A stretch of DNA of 64,000 nucleotides from contig NZ_BBXC01000007.1 of the NCBI RefSeq assembly GCF_001570525.1, positions 289,085 through 353,084 on the forward strand. Reading direction: 5' to 3'. Shown here in pieces: positions 18,524 to 26,272 of this stretch (its first letter is position 1; each line of letters opens with the position of its first letter). The notes below the pieces were generated by a model. That model was not told the DNA's origin and searched no databases. It saw only the letters and a list, made by a program, of their open reading frames with translations. A program made the position numbers and the translations under genes. The DNA comes from Herbidospora sakaeratensis (GTDB taxonomy: Bacteria; Actinomycetota; Actinomycetes; Streptosporangiales; Streptosporangiaceae).

Positions 18524-20032
18524 GTGACTATCGAACGCTCTGACACGAAGCTGCCGGAGGAAGGCGACAGTCGCCTCAGGGGGCTGCCCTCCCTCGCGGC
18601 AGGCCCGGTCGCCGCGGTCGCGGCGGCGCTCGCGGCCGTGCTGACCGCCCTGTCCGGCCGCTACGGATTCCACCGGGACGAGCTCTACTTCATGGTCGCC
18701 GGCGACCACCCCGACTGGGGCTACGTCGACCAGCCGCCGCTGACCCCCCTGCTCGCCCGCGCGAGCACCGCCCTGCTCGGCGACTCCCCGTCCGCGCTCC
18801 GCGTCGTCGCGACGATCCTCTGCGTGGCCTCGGTCGTGACCGTCGCCCTGATCGCCCGCGAACTCGGCGGCGACCGCCGGGTGCAGACCGTCGCCGCCTG
18901 CTGCGCGGCCGCCTCGGCGATCGTGCTGGGCCTGGGCCACCTGCTCGCCACCGCGACCTTCGACATGCTCGCCTGGCTGGTGATCAGCCTGCTGGTGCTG
19001 CGCCTGCTCCGCACCGGGGACGGCCGCTGGTTCGTGGCGATCGGCGTCGCGGTCGGCGTCGGCATGGAGAACAAGCAGCTGCTGGGCCTGCTGGTGGTGA
19101 GCCTGTTCCTGGCGCTGCTGCTGGTCGGGCCGAGAGACGTGCTGCGCACCCGGTGGTTGCCGATCGGCGCGCTCATCGCCGTGGTCATCGCCGCGCCCAA
19201 CCTGATCTGGAGCGCCGCCCACGGCTGGCCGCAGTTCACGGTCGCGGCCGGGATCAGCGAAGACGGCGCCGACGACCGCGCGATGCTCTTCCCGCTCCTG
19301 ATCGTGCAGCTCTCCCCGCTGTTCTTCCCCATCTGGGCGGCCGGCCTGATCCGCCTGTGGCGCGACCCGTCGGTCCGCTGGGCCCGGCTGATCCCCGTGG
19401 CGACCGTGTTGCTGTTCGCCGCCGTGCTGGTCGCGGGCGGCAAGTCCTACTACGTGCTGCCGCTGCTGCTGGTCTCGCTGGCGGCCGGCGTGGCGCCCGT
19501 CGTCCGCCGGGTCCGCCCGCGCCTTCTCGTCGCGGGCATCGCGGTCGCGGCCGCCGTCAACGCCGTCATCGGGCTGCCGGTCCTGCCGCCCGCCGCCGCG
19601 GGGGTGCCGAACGCGGTGAACGCCGAAGTGGGGGAGCAGATCGGCTGGCCGGAGTTCGTGAGGTCGGTCGCCGGCGCCTGGCGCCAGATCCCCGAAGCCG
19701 ACCGCGCCCGCGCCGTCATCCTCGCCCAGAACTACGGCGAGGCCGCCGCCATCGCGCGCTACGGCCCGGAGCACGGCCTCCCCGACGCCTATTCGGGGCA
19801 CATGAGCTACGCCGACTGGGGGCCGCCCCCGGACAGCGCCGACGGCCCCGTCCTCCTGGTGCACGCCGCCGAGAACCGCCGCATCCCCGCGCGGTTCACC
19901 GACTGCCGTCTCGTCGGCCCGGTCGACATCGGATACGACGTCGACAATCAGGTGAGCGAGAACGTCATCCGCCTCTGCGGGGCCGCTCCGGTCCCCTGGT
20001 CGGCCCTGTGGCCGAGCCTCCGGCACGCCTGA
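18524..20032 (+). CDS. Membrane glycosyltransferase, ArnT/PMT-like (GT39-type fold)
   Basis: A 502-aa integral membrane protein with roughly 10-12 hydrophobic segments. The first extracytoplasmic loop has YGFHRDELYF and WGYVDQPPLTPLL, hallmarks of polyprenyl-phosphate-sugar-dependent transferases of the ArnT/PMT type; the acidic HRDE pair is the likely metal- or donor-binding site. The family moves sugars from lipid-linked donors onto lipids, proteins or envelope glycans. A GTG at 18524 is chosen because the longer frame would include the promoter-like elements upstream. It may belong to the PKS cluster edge or simply be a chromosomal neighbour. Confidence 0.75.
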   Translation: MTIERSDTKLPEEGDSRLRGLPSLAAGPVAAVAAALAAVLTALSGRYGFHRDELYFMVAGDHPDWGYVDQPPLTPLLARASTALLGDSPSALRVVATILCVASVVTVALIARELGGDRRVQTVAACCAAASAIVLGLGHLLATATFDMLAWLVISLLVLRLLRTGDGRWFVAIGVAVGVGMENKQLLGLLVVSLFLALLLVGPRDVLRTRWLPIGALIAVVIAAPNLIWSAAHGWPQFTVAAGISEDGADDRAMLFPLLIVQLSPLFFPIWAAGLIRLWRDPSVRWARLIPVATVLLFAAVLVAGGKSYYVLPLLLVSLAAGVAPVVRRVRPRLLVAGIAVAAAVNAVIGLPVLPPAAAGVPNAVNAEVGEQIGWPEFVRSVAGAWRQIPEADRARAVILAQNYGEAAAIARYGPEHGLPDAYSGHMSYADWGPPPDSADGPVLLVHAAENRRIPARFTDCRLVGPVDIGYDVDNQVSENVIRLCGAAPVPWSALWPSLRHA

Positions 20033-20111
20033 TGCCGACATCGATCAGCGGTGAGAAGATGTCACCGGGAGGCCCGACAAATGCGGCCCTTGACCGCTTA
20101 ACCTGACTACC

Positions 20112-20801
20112 ATGCGCGTGGGTTGCCTGATCGGATCGGGGCGTGACTGCGACATCTACGAGGCCGGAGCGGGCAAGGTCATCCGGCGGGCCAAAGACGG
20201 CCGCAGCCTCGAACGCGAGGCGTCGGTCATGCGCCACGCCAGCCGTGGCGGCTTCCCCGCGCCGCAGGTCTACGACGCCGAGGGTCCCGACATCCTGATG
20301 GAGCGCCTCGACGGCCCGAGCCTCTTCCAGGACGCCGCCGCCCACCCGCGCCGCGTCCGCGACCACGGCACCCTCCTCGCCGACCTGCTCGAGAAGTTGT
20401 CCGCCGTCCGCGCCCCCGGCTGGCTGCCCGCCGCCTGTGCCGGCCACCACCTGCTCCACCTCGATCTCCACCCGCACAACGTCCTGCTGACCGGCGACGG
20501 CCCGCGCGTCATCGACTGGGCCACCGCCGGCCGGGGCGCCTCGGCCGCCGACGTCGCCGCCACCTGGCTGGCCCTCGCGTCGGGCCACGTCGACCCCGCG
20601 CTGCGCCACAGCCGCGATCTGATGCTGGCGGCCTTCCTCGACCGCGTCGACCGCGAGGCGGCCCGGCCCTACCTGACCGTTATGGCGGAACGCCGCCGTA
20701 CCGACCGAAACGCCGACAACGCGGAGACGGCCGCCATCGACCGCCTCCTGGCCCGCGAACACATGACCCTCGAGGAGACAGTCAATGGCAGACCGACGTG
20801 A
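20112..20801 (+). CDS. Aminoglycoside-phosphotransferase-like small-molecule kinase
   Basis: A 229-aa protein kinase-fold phosphotransferase. The Brenner-type catalytic motif is HLDLHPHNVLL near residue 115 and the metal-binding motif is VIDWATAG near 135; a Lys for ATP binding is present in the N-terminal GKVIRR region. Relatives phosphorylate antibiotics, choline or similar small molecules, and many have no known substrate. It is short for APH enzymes. Its end overlaps the DUF1707 gene by 17 bp, so the two are co-transcribed. Confidence 0.75.
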   Translation: MRVGCLIGSGRDCDIYEAGAGKVIRRAKDGRSLEREASVMRHASRGGFPAPQVYDAEGPDILMERLDGPSLFQDAAAHPRRVRDHGTLLADLLEKLSAVRAPGWLPAACAGHHLLHLDLHPHNVLLTGDGPRVIDWATAGRGASAADVAATWLALASGHVDPALRHSRDLMLAAFLDRVDREAARPYLTVMAERRRTDRNADNAETAAIDRLLAREHMTLEETVNGRPT

Positions 20802-21222
20802 CGTCCGGGTTTCTGACAACGATCGCGAGGCCGCCGTCGCCCGCCTGCTGGCCGCCGTGGACGAGGGCCGCCTCAGCCTCGACGAGTACAACGACCGCAT
20901 GAGCCGCGCCTACACCTCGGTGACCTTCGGCGACCTCGACAACCTGCTGCTCGACCTCCCCAGCGCCCAGACGGCGGCCCCCACCGTCACCCAGACGAAG
21001 GCCCCGGCGGTGGCGACGTCGTCGTTACCCCGCTGGCTCAAGGTCGTCTGGATCGCCTGGGCCGCCAAGGTCGCCCTCAACCTGGTCATCTGGGTCATCC
21101 TCAGCCTGACCGAGGGCGAACTGCTCTACTTCTGGCCGATGTGGGTCTTCCTCCCGCCGGCCCTGATCCTCCTCGCCGTCAGCTACGCCGTCACCGCGTC
21201 GCGCAAGAGCGTGCGTTCCTGA
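20785..21222 (+). CDS. DUF1707 domain membrane protein
   Basis: A 145-aa protein. The N-terminal 55 residues match the DUF1707 (SHOCT-like) domain: RVSDNDREAAVARLLAA, GRLSLDEYNDRM and VTFGDLDNLLLDLP. A linker and two C-terminal transmembrane helices follow (about 75-97 and 110-130). Such proteins are widespread in actinomycetes, probably membrane-associated, and have no settled function. The ATG at 20785 has GGAG at a good distance. The 3' end overlaps the converging reductase gene by 40 bp. Confidence 0.85.
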   Translation: MADRRDVRVSDNDREAAVARLLAAVDEGRLSLDEYNDRMSRAYTSVTFGDLDNLLLDLPSAQTAAPTVTQTKAPAVATSSLPRWLKVVWIAWAAKVALNLVIWVILSLTEGELLYFWPMWVFLPPALILLAVSYAVTASRKSVRS

Positions 21223-21845
21223 CGGGTGAACGTCAGGTGCGTGACACCTGAGGGCGTCGAGACCGCCTCGATCGTGTACGTCTCCTCCAGCGCCTCCAGC
21301 CCGTCCCAGAGCCGCACCCCACGGCCGAGCAGGATCGGCACCTGCACCACGTGCAGGTGATCGACGAGCCCCGCGGCGAGGAAGTCGCGAACGACCGTGG
21401 GCCCGCCGCCGACGCGCACGTCCAGCCCGTCGGCGGCCTTCCGCGCGCGCCCGAGCGCCTCGGCGGGCGAGGCGTCCAGGAAGTGAAACGTGGTGCCGCC
21501 GTCCATCTCGATCGACGGCCTGGGCCGGTGCGTGAGCACGAACACGGGCGTCCGGAACGGCGGCGTCTCCCCCCACCAGCCCCGCCAGGCAGGGTCGTCC
21601 TGCCAGCCGGGCGGCCCGAACTTCCCGGCCCCCATGATCTCGGCCCCGATGCCGTGACCGTGCCGCGCCGCGAAGACGTGGTCGGCCCCGCTGCCCCCTC
21701 CCGTCTCGTCCCAGAAGCGGGTGGCGAACATCCACTCGTGCAGCCGTTCCCCGGCGTGCCCGAACGGCGCGTCGAGGGCCTGACCGTCACCGGTGGCGAA
21801 ACCGTCGAGCGAGATCGAGAGGTTGTGCACGCGTACCGCGGACAT
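21183..21845 (-). CDS. Dihydrofolate reductase family protein (RibD C-terminal-like)
   Basis: A 220-aa reductase of the RibD_C/DHFR-like family. It begins with VHNLSISLDGFATG, and the NADPH-binding region is VGGGPTVVRDFLAAGLVDHLH followed by VPILLGRGVRLW, typical of YyaP/YwjB-type proteins. These are NADPH-dependent reductases, mostly of unknown substrate. AAAGGAG precedes the ATG at 21845. It is a monocistronic gene of the chromosomal stretch between clusters and is unlikely to belong to either. Confidence 0.85.
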   Translation of the reverse strand: MSAVRVHNLSISLDGFATGDGQALDAPFGHAGERLHEWMFATRFWDETGGGSGADHVFAARHGHGIGAEIMGAGKFGPPGWQDDPAWRGWWGETPPFRTPVFVLTHRPRPSIEMDGGTTFHFLDASPAEALGRARKAADGLDVRVGGGPTVVRDFLAAGLVDHLHVVQVPILLGRGVRLWDGLEALEETYTIEAVSTPSGVTHLTFTRQERTLLRDAVTA

Positions 21846-21927
21846 GAGCGGGCTCCTTTGGTCGGGCTTCCACCCATGAGTCGGAGCCGCCGGCCCGTTT
21901 TCTACACGCCTCTCGGCGGACGGTTCC

Positions 21928-23118
21928 TCACGAGCCCGCGATGATCCGCCGCAGGTCGACGAACACGAGCTCGTCGCCGCGCCAGTAGGCGATGGCGTCG
22001 CGGGTCATGACGTCGGTGTAGAGCAGCACGAAGGACTCGTTGGTGACCTCGGGGATCACCACCCCCAGGTCGGCGACCTTCCCGGTCCGCAGGTCGACCA
22101 GCCTCCCGGTGCCCTCTTTCAGGTGCTGGAACCGGTCGGCGGCCAGCGCGGGCCCGAGGCCCTGGATCGCCCGTTCGTGCGATCCGTCGCGGTCGCGGAC
22201 GAACGACCGGTGGCCGCCGTCCACCTCGCGCGCGCCCGTGCAGGTGGTCACCCCGCACTGCACGTACAGGTCGCCCGGTCCGACGACGGCGTCGGCCGTC
22301 TCGCCGGTCTGCAGGTTGACCAGGTGACGGAACAGGACCTTGTCGTCCCCGTCCACGGTGGGCGGCGTGCCCGCCCACGGCCACTCCAGCAGGGTCAGTC
22401 CCTGCCCGCCCGGCACCGGCGCCGCCGTTCCGCCGTCCAGGGGGAGGCTGAGCACGTCGCCGCCCTGGAGGGAGTAGACCAGCCGGTCGCCGACGAGCTC
22501 GACGCGCCCGAACGCGCCACGCGGCAACTTGGCCAGCCGGACCGGCGGCCCGCCGGCCAGCGGCGCCGCCCACACCTCTCCGTCGGCGTATCTCTCGGTG
22601 TTCACCCACCAGACGAGCCGGTCGCCCGCCACGGCGTGACCGCCGGAGAACCGCCGCTCCGGCACGAGGGCGTCGGTGATCTTGCGGAACTCCCGGGTGG
22701 TCAGGTCGTAGGCGTAGAAGGCGGCGGTACGTTCGTGGTCGACCTTGCTCCGCAGCACGAGAGTCGTGCGGTCGGCGAACAGGAGCCCTTCGAGAGAGGT
22801 CCCGTCGTCGAGTTTCCGCGGCACCGTCACCACGGCCTCCGGCCACACCTCCTCCGGAGGCGCGCCGTCGGGCAGTATGACCTCCGCCGGCTCGGGTGAT
22901 CCCGACGTGGGCAGGACCGTCCGCCGGCTGTCCGCCGGCTCCTCGCCGATCCCGGCCGCCGGATCTGCGGGGAGCAGGTCCGAGCCGACCCCGGCCACCG
23001 CCCCGACGACGACCACGACCGCCACTGCGGCGGCCGCGATGAGGGTCGAAATGAGCAATCGGCTCCGCCGCTCGCGGTGAACGAGCCGGTTCCGGCCGAG
23101 GTCGTCTTCGACGGTCAC
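21928..23118 (-). CDS. Membrane-anchored extracytoplasmic propeller-like protein, function unknown
   Basis: A 396-aa protein. A short cytoplasmic N-terminus is followed by one transmembrane helix (about 22-45), a Pro/Glu-rich linker and an extracytoplasmic domain of repeated beta-strand segments (LVWWVNT, LVYSLQGG, LVDLRTGKVADLG) resembling TolB/WD40-type propellers. It starts at GTG 23118 with AGGAG six bases before. No catalytic motif was recognised. Similar anchored propellers appear beside actinobacterial sigma-factor genes, but none is visible here. Confidence 0.7.
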   Translation of the reverse strand: MTVEDDLGRNRLVHRERRSRLLISTLIAAAAVAVVVVVGAVAGVGSDLLPADPAAGIGEEPADSRRTVLPTSGSPEPAEVILPDGAPPEEVWPEAVVTVPRKLDDGTSLEGLLFADRTTLVLRSKVDHERTAAFYAYDLTTREFRKITDALVPERRFSGGHAVAGDRLVWWVNTERYADGEVWAAPLAGGPPVRLAKLPRGAFGRVELVGDRLVYSLQGGDVLSLPLDGGTAAPVPGGQGLTLLEWPWAGTPPTVDGDDKVLFRHLVNLQTGETADAVVGPGDLYVQCGVTTCTGAREVDGGHRSFVRDRDGSHERAIQGLGPALAADRFQHLKEGTGRLVDLRTGKVADLGVVIPEVTNESFVLLYTDVMTRDAIAYWRGDELVFVDLRRIIAGS

Positions 23119-23349
23119 CGCGAACTCCTGTCGTCAGCGGGAGTCTCGCCCATGGCAGCTCGAAGCCTAGCCAGACCGCCGGCGCCGTCATTGACTCCGC
23201 GCGCCAGATGTGGGTGGCCGAGACGGGTCCTGGAACCTTCTGCCCCGCCCGCCGCGATAGAGGACACATGAGCCCCGACGGCGACGCCGCCCGCAAGGGT
23301 GCGGCGGGCGCCGGCTGGTGGTGGGCGGTGGCCCGCTACCCTCCGGTGC

Positions 23350-24081
23350 ATGATCATGAAATTAGCCGGCGTCGCCGTCGCGGCGTTCGTCCTGTTCGCC
23401 GGGCCCGCCCAGGCCGCCCCCGTCAAGGGCCAGCCCACCCTGACCGACAACGCCGTCTACAAGAAGCCGGCGCTCAAGAAGGTCTCCTGCAAGGCGGTCA
23501 AGGGCACCACCAAGGCCTCGGCCGAGAAGTACGTCAAGAAGATCGTCTCCTGCCTGAACACCGCCTGGAAGGGCACGATCAACGGCTTCCAGCCGGTCAA
23601 GGTGCGTTTCAAGCAGGACGAGCAGGCGTGCGCCAGCGGAAACGACATCGCCGGTTCCTACGCCGAGATCTGCTCCCGGTCCCTGGACGTCCGGCTGGCC
23701 GACGACTGGATCAAGGCCAAGAGCGACACGAAGGTGTTCGCGGCCCTCATCAGGGCCTGGAACGGCGTCGTCCAGGGCATGACGGGCATCGGCGCGGCCT
23801 ACTCGGCCATGCCCAACGACCGGAGCGGCGAGGACATCGCGGAGCAGACGCACCGCTACTTCCTGCAGGGCGACTGCTTCGCCGGGGTGTCGGCCAAGAG
23901 CCTGGGCCGCAAGGTCACCGACTTCAAGCAGGTGATCTCGGGCATGGAGCCGCCGGAGTACTCCTACCTCAAGCACAACGGCAAGCCCGCCAACCGCGTG
24001 TACTGGATGAAGAAGGGCTACCAGTCGGGCCGGCCCGGCGCCTGCAACACCTGGACCGCGCCCGCGGCGAAGGTCGCCTAG
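23350..24081 (+). CDS. Secreted neutral zinc metallopeptidase-fold protein without the HExxH motif (pseudoenzyme)
   Basis: A 243-aa secreted protein with the signal peptide LAGVAVAAFVLFAGPAQA cleaved near residue 20. The mature part matches the YpfJ-like neutral zinc metallopeptidase family: CLNTAWKGTINGF near 65 and the late QGDCFAGVSAKSLG near 180. Where the family has an HExxH helix of the type HEYGHHVQ followed by TGI, this protein reads RAWNGVVQGMTGI, so both zinc-binding histidines and the catalytic Glu are replaced. It is full length, Lys-rich and probably a binding protein derived from a peptidase. The start is ATG 23350 or 23356. Confidence 0.7.
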   Translation: MIMKLAGVAVAAFVLFAGPAQAAPVKGQPTLTDNAVYKKPALKKVSCKAVKGTTKASAEKYVKKIVSCLNTAWKGTINGFQPVKVRFKQDEQACASGNDIAGSYAEICSRSLDVRLADDWIKAKSDTKVFAALIRAWNGVVQGMTGIGAAYSAMPNDRSGEDIAEQTHRYFLQGDCFAGVSAKSLGRKVTDFKQVISGMEPPEYSYLKHNGKPANRVYWMKKGYQSGRPGACNTWTAPAAKVA

Positions 24082-24115
24082 AGAATCCGGCGGCGGGTGG
24101 GAGCTCTACGAGCGC

Positions 24116-24214
24116 ATGGTCGTCGTCGGCGTCGAGCCCGAGTGGGTCAAGCTGCTCGACTTCGCGACCACCCTGCCCCAAGCCGTCGAAGACCTGATCC
24201 TGGCCCGGGCCTGA
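24116..24214 (+). pseudogene. Short C-terminal gene remnant
   Basis: After the metallopeptidase-like gene another frame reads WELYERMVVVGVEPEW and ends QAVEDLILARA before TGA. The amphipathic, well-composed peptide looks like the tail of a real protein, but no start or upstream body remains. An ATG at 24116 would give only 32 aa without a ribosome-binding site. It is interpreted as a decayed gene; a functional micropeptide is less likely. Confidence 0.35.
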
Positions 24215-24233
24215 GGTCGCCGTCGTCAGGCCC
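24207..24233. terminator. Stem-loop at converging gene ends
   Basis: GGGCCTGA (24207-24214) and TCAGGCCC (24226-24233) form an 8-bp perfect stem with an 11-nt loop. The stem includes the TGA of the plus-strand remnant and the TGA of the minus-strand gene at 24226-24528, the usual place for a bidirectional terminator. Confidence 0.5.
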
Positions 24234-24528
24234 AGTGGAGGCCCTCGGGGGCGGGCCGCGCCCCGGTCGTGGCGCTGAAGAGCGACTCCTCGCCGCGCAC
24301 CAGTTCGCCGCCTTCGTTGGCGCTGGTCAGCCGGTGCCACGTCCGCTCGACCCGGTCGGGCGTGACGCCCATCGAGGCCAGGGCCCGGTGGACGGCGGCC
24401 TCCAGCGGCTCGCCCGGAGCCCGCGTCACCCTCGGGAGTTCCCCGGCGGGGTCGCGCAGCACCCGGCCCGAAGGGTCGGCGATCGACAGGTGGGCGATCG
24501 GATCGCGGTGGCGGGTCAGGACGATCAT
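24226..24528 (-). CDS. Small hypothetical protein coupled to the amidotransferase gene
   Basis: A 100-aa protein of no recognised family. It is translationally coupled: its ATG overlaps the TGA of the amidotransferase gene (ATGA). It has a central amphipathic stretch, GEPLEAAVHRALASMG, and ends PEGLHWA. A loose resemblance to the Nudix helix was considered, but the glutamate pattern is not there. It is the last gene of the minus-strand supply operon that begins with the SHMT-like gene. Whether it is part of the biosynthesis is unknown. Confidence 0.55.
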   Translation of the reverse strand: MIVLTRHRDPIAHLSIADPSGRVLRDPAGELPRVTRAPGEPLEAAVHRALASMGVTPDRVERTWHRLTSANEGGELVRGEESLFSATTGARPAPEGLHWA

Positions 24529-25223
24529 CGCAGCACCGTCGTCCGGACGTTGTCGACCAGGGCCGCGAACAGCCGGTCGTCGCCCATCTCCTCCGGGTGC
24601 CACTGCACGCCGAGCACGAACCGGCGCGCCGGGTCCTCGGCCGCCTCCGGCAGGCCGTCGGGCGACCACCCGGTGACGGTCAGCGTGCCGGGGTCGGCGA
24701 CGCCCTGGTGGTGGTAGCACTTGACGGTGGCCGACGGCCCGAGGATCGAGGCCGCCAGGCTGCCGGGCGCGAGGGTGACGGGCACCTCGCCGTAGACGGC
24801 GACGGCCGGTCGGTGGGCCGAGGTGCCGAGCGCCTCGGGGAGGTGCTGGTGGAGGCGGCCGCCGTACACGACGGCGAGGAGCTGCAGGCCCCGGCAGACG
24901 GCCAGCACCGGCAGGTCGCGGGCGAGCGCCTCGCGCAGCAGGGTCAGTTCGGCGGCGTCCCGGTAGGGGGCGGTCCGCGTCTCGCGGTGGGCCGGTGAAC
25001 CGTAGAGGGCGGGGGCGAGGTCGGCGCCGCCCGAAAGGATCAGGCCGTCGAGCCGGTCCAGGACGCCCACATCCTCCTCGTCGGGCGGGATCACGACCGG
25101 GCGGCCGCCCGCGCGGGTCACGCCGTCGACGTAACCCTGCGGGACGAGCGTGACCGGCACGTCCCAGACCCCCCACGCCGCCTTCTCGATGTAGGAGGTG
25201 ATGCCGATGACCGGTCTGCTCAT
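24525..25223 (-). CDS. Class I glutamine amidotransferase-like hydrolase (PuuD/gamma-glutamyl hydrolase type)
   Basis: A 232-aa protein of the gamma-glutamyl-GABA hydrolase type. The nucleophile is the Cys of AVCRGLQLLAVVYGG near residue 115 and the His-Glu pair is VQWHPEE near 215; the N-terminus has PVIGITSY and LILSGGADLAP. PuuD-type enzymes cleave gamma-glutamyl amides, and related enzymes in antibiotic pathways remove gamma-glutamyl protecting groups. It begins 2 bp after the CobD/HisC-like gene. A deprotection or amine-release step on an amino-acid precursor is plausible but unproven. Confidence 0.82.
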   Translation of the reverse strand: MSRPVIGITSYIEKAAWGVWDVPVTLVPQGYVDGVTRAGGRPVVIPPDEEDVGVLDRLDGLILSGGADLAPALYGSPAHRETRTAPYRDAAELTLLREALARDLPVLAVCRGLQLLAVVYGGRLHQHLPEALGTSAHRPAVAVYGEVPVTLAPGSLAASILGPSATVKCYHHQGVADPGTLTVTGWSPDGLPEAAEDPARRFVLGVQWHPEEMGDDRLFAALVDNVRTTVLR

Positions 25224-25225
25224 GG

Positions 25226-26272
25226 TCAGACCCCGCTTTCTCTCAGGGCGGCCGCCAGCAGGGGCAGCTCGGACTCGGTGGGGGCGGTGATCCGCAGGCC
25301 GGGCACGCGGCCGGGTTCGGCGCCGTCGAAGGCGCGCACCGCCACCCCGGCGCGCAGCAGGCGGGCGTGCAGGCCGGCCGCGTCGGCGGTGGGCACGAAC
25401 CGGTAGTGGACGGGCGCCGCGACGACCGGCCCGAGGTGCGCGGCCAGCAGGGCGTCCATGCGCCGCGCGGTGCGCAGCAGGCGGGCCCGCGTGTCGGCCA
25501 GCCAGCCGGTGGAGGCCAGGGCGACGGCGGCGACGAGGGCGTCCAGGTAGGAGATGGGCCAGTTCATCTGCCGCCGCCTGATGCGCTCGCGCAGCTCGGC
25601 CGACGGCGTCCACATGATGCCGGTGCGGGTGCCCGCGATCCCGAACGGCTTGTTCGGCGACATCAGCACGACCAGGTTGCGCGCCCCCGACCAGGCCGTC
25701 GAGCCCCGCGCGCCGTCGGCGGTGAACTCGATGTACGCCTCGTCGACCACCAGCGTCGAGCCCGGGTGGCGGGCGCAGACCTCGGCCAGCCGGGCGGGCG
25801 GGACGTGCAGCCCGAGAGGGTTGTTGGGGTTGGAGACCACGACGTGGGAGAACCGGCTCATGGCCAGGTCGATGCGGTCGAGCCGGGTGTCGACCGTGTC
25901 GACGAGACCCGGCGGCGGGCCGACGTGCCGGGGGAACACCCGGATCGTGTCGGTGTAGTCGGGGGTGACGACGGCGGTGCGCCCGGCGGGCAGCACCTGG
26001 CCGAGCAGCCGGATGAACTCGGTGATGCCGCGCCCCGCCACCAGTTCCTCCTCGGGCAGCCCGAGGTGGTCGGCGCAGGCGGCGGTGAACAACCGCTCGG
26101 CCTCGTACGGGTGGGGCATCAGGTGACGCGCGTCGAGCCCGTTGAGCGCGGCCCCGACGGCGGGCGGCGGCCCGTAACGGTTGACGCAGGTGCTCAGGTC
26201 GAGCACGGCGTCGCCGAGGTCGCGCAGGTCGCCGCCCTGACGGCGGGTGGGGTCACGCAGCGTGAGCGGCAT
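25226..26272 (-). CDS. PLP-dependent aminotransferase of the HisC/CobD type
   Basis: A 348-aa fold-type I PLP enzyme. The N-terminus DLSTCVNRYGPPPAV resembles CobD (threonine-phosphate decarboxylase), the cofactor region has SNPNNPLG and LVVDEAYIEF, and the Schiff-base Lys lies in MSPNKPFGIAGTRTG. It could be an aminotransferase or an amino-acid decarboxylase; sequence alone does not separate these. The start overlaps the SHMT-like gene by 20 bp behind GAGGAGG. The context (SHMT-like enzyme, amidotransferase, NRPS) suggests production of an unusual amino acid or amine building block. Confidence 0.82.
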   Translation of the reverse strand: MPLTLRDPTRRQGGDLRDLGDAVLDLSTCVNRYGPPPAVGAALNGLDARHLMPHPYEAERLFTAACADHLGLPEEELVAGRGITEFIRLLGQVLPAGRTAVVTPDYTDTIRVFPRHVGPPPGLVDTVDTRLDRIDLAMSRFSHVVVSNPNNPLGLHVPPARLAEVCARHPGSTLVVDEAYIEFTADGARGSTAWSGARNLVVLMSPNKPFGIAGTRTGIMWTPSAELRERIRRRQMNWPISYLDALVAAVALASTGWLADTRARLLRTARRMDALLAAHLGPVVAAPVHYRFVPTADAAGLHARLLRAGVAVRAFDGAEPGRVPGLRITAPTESELPLLAAALRESGV

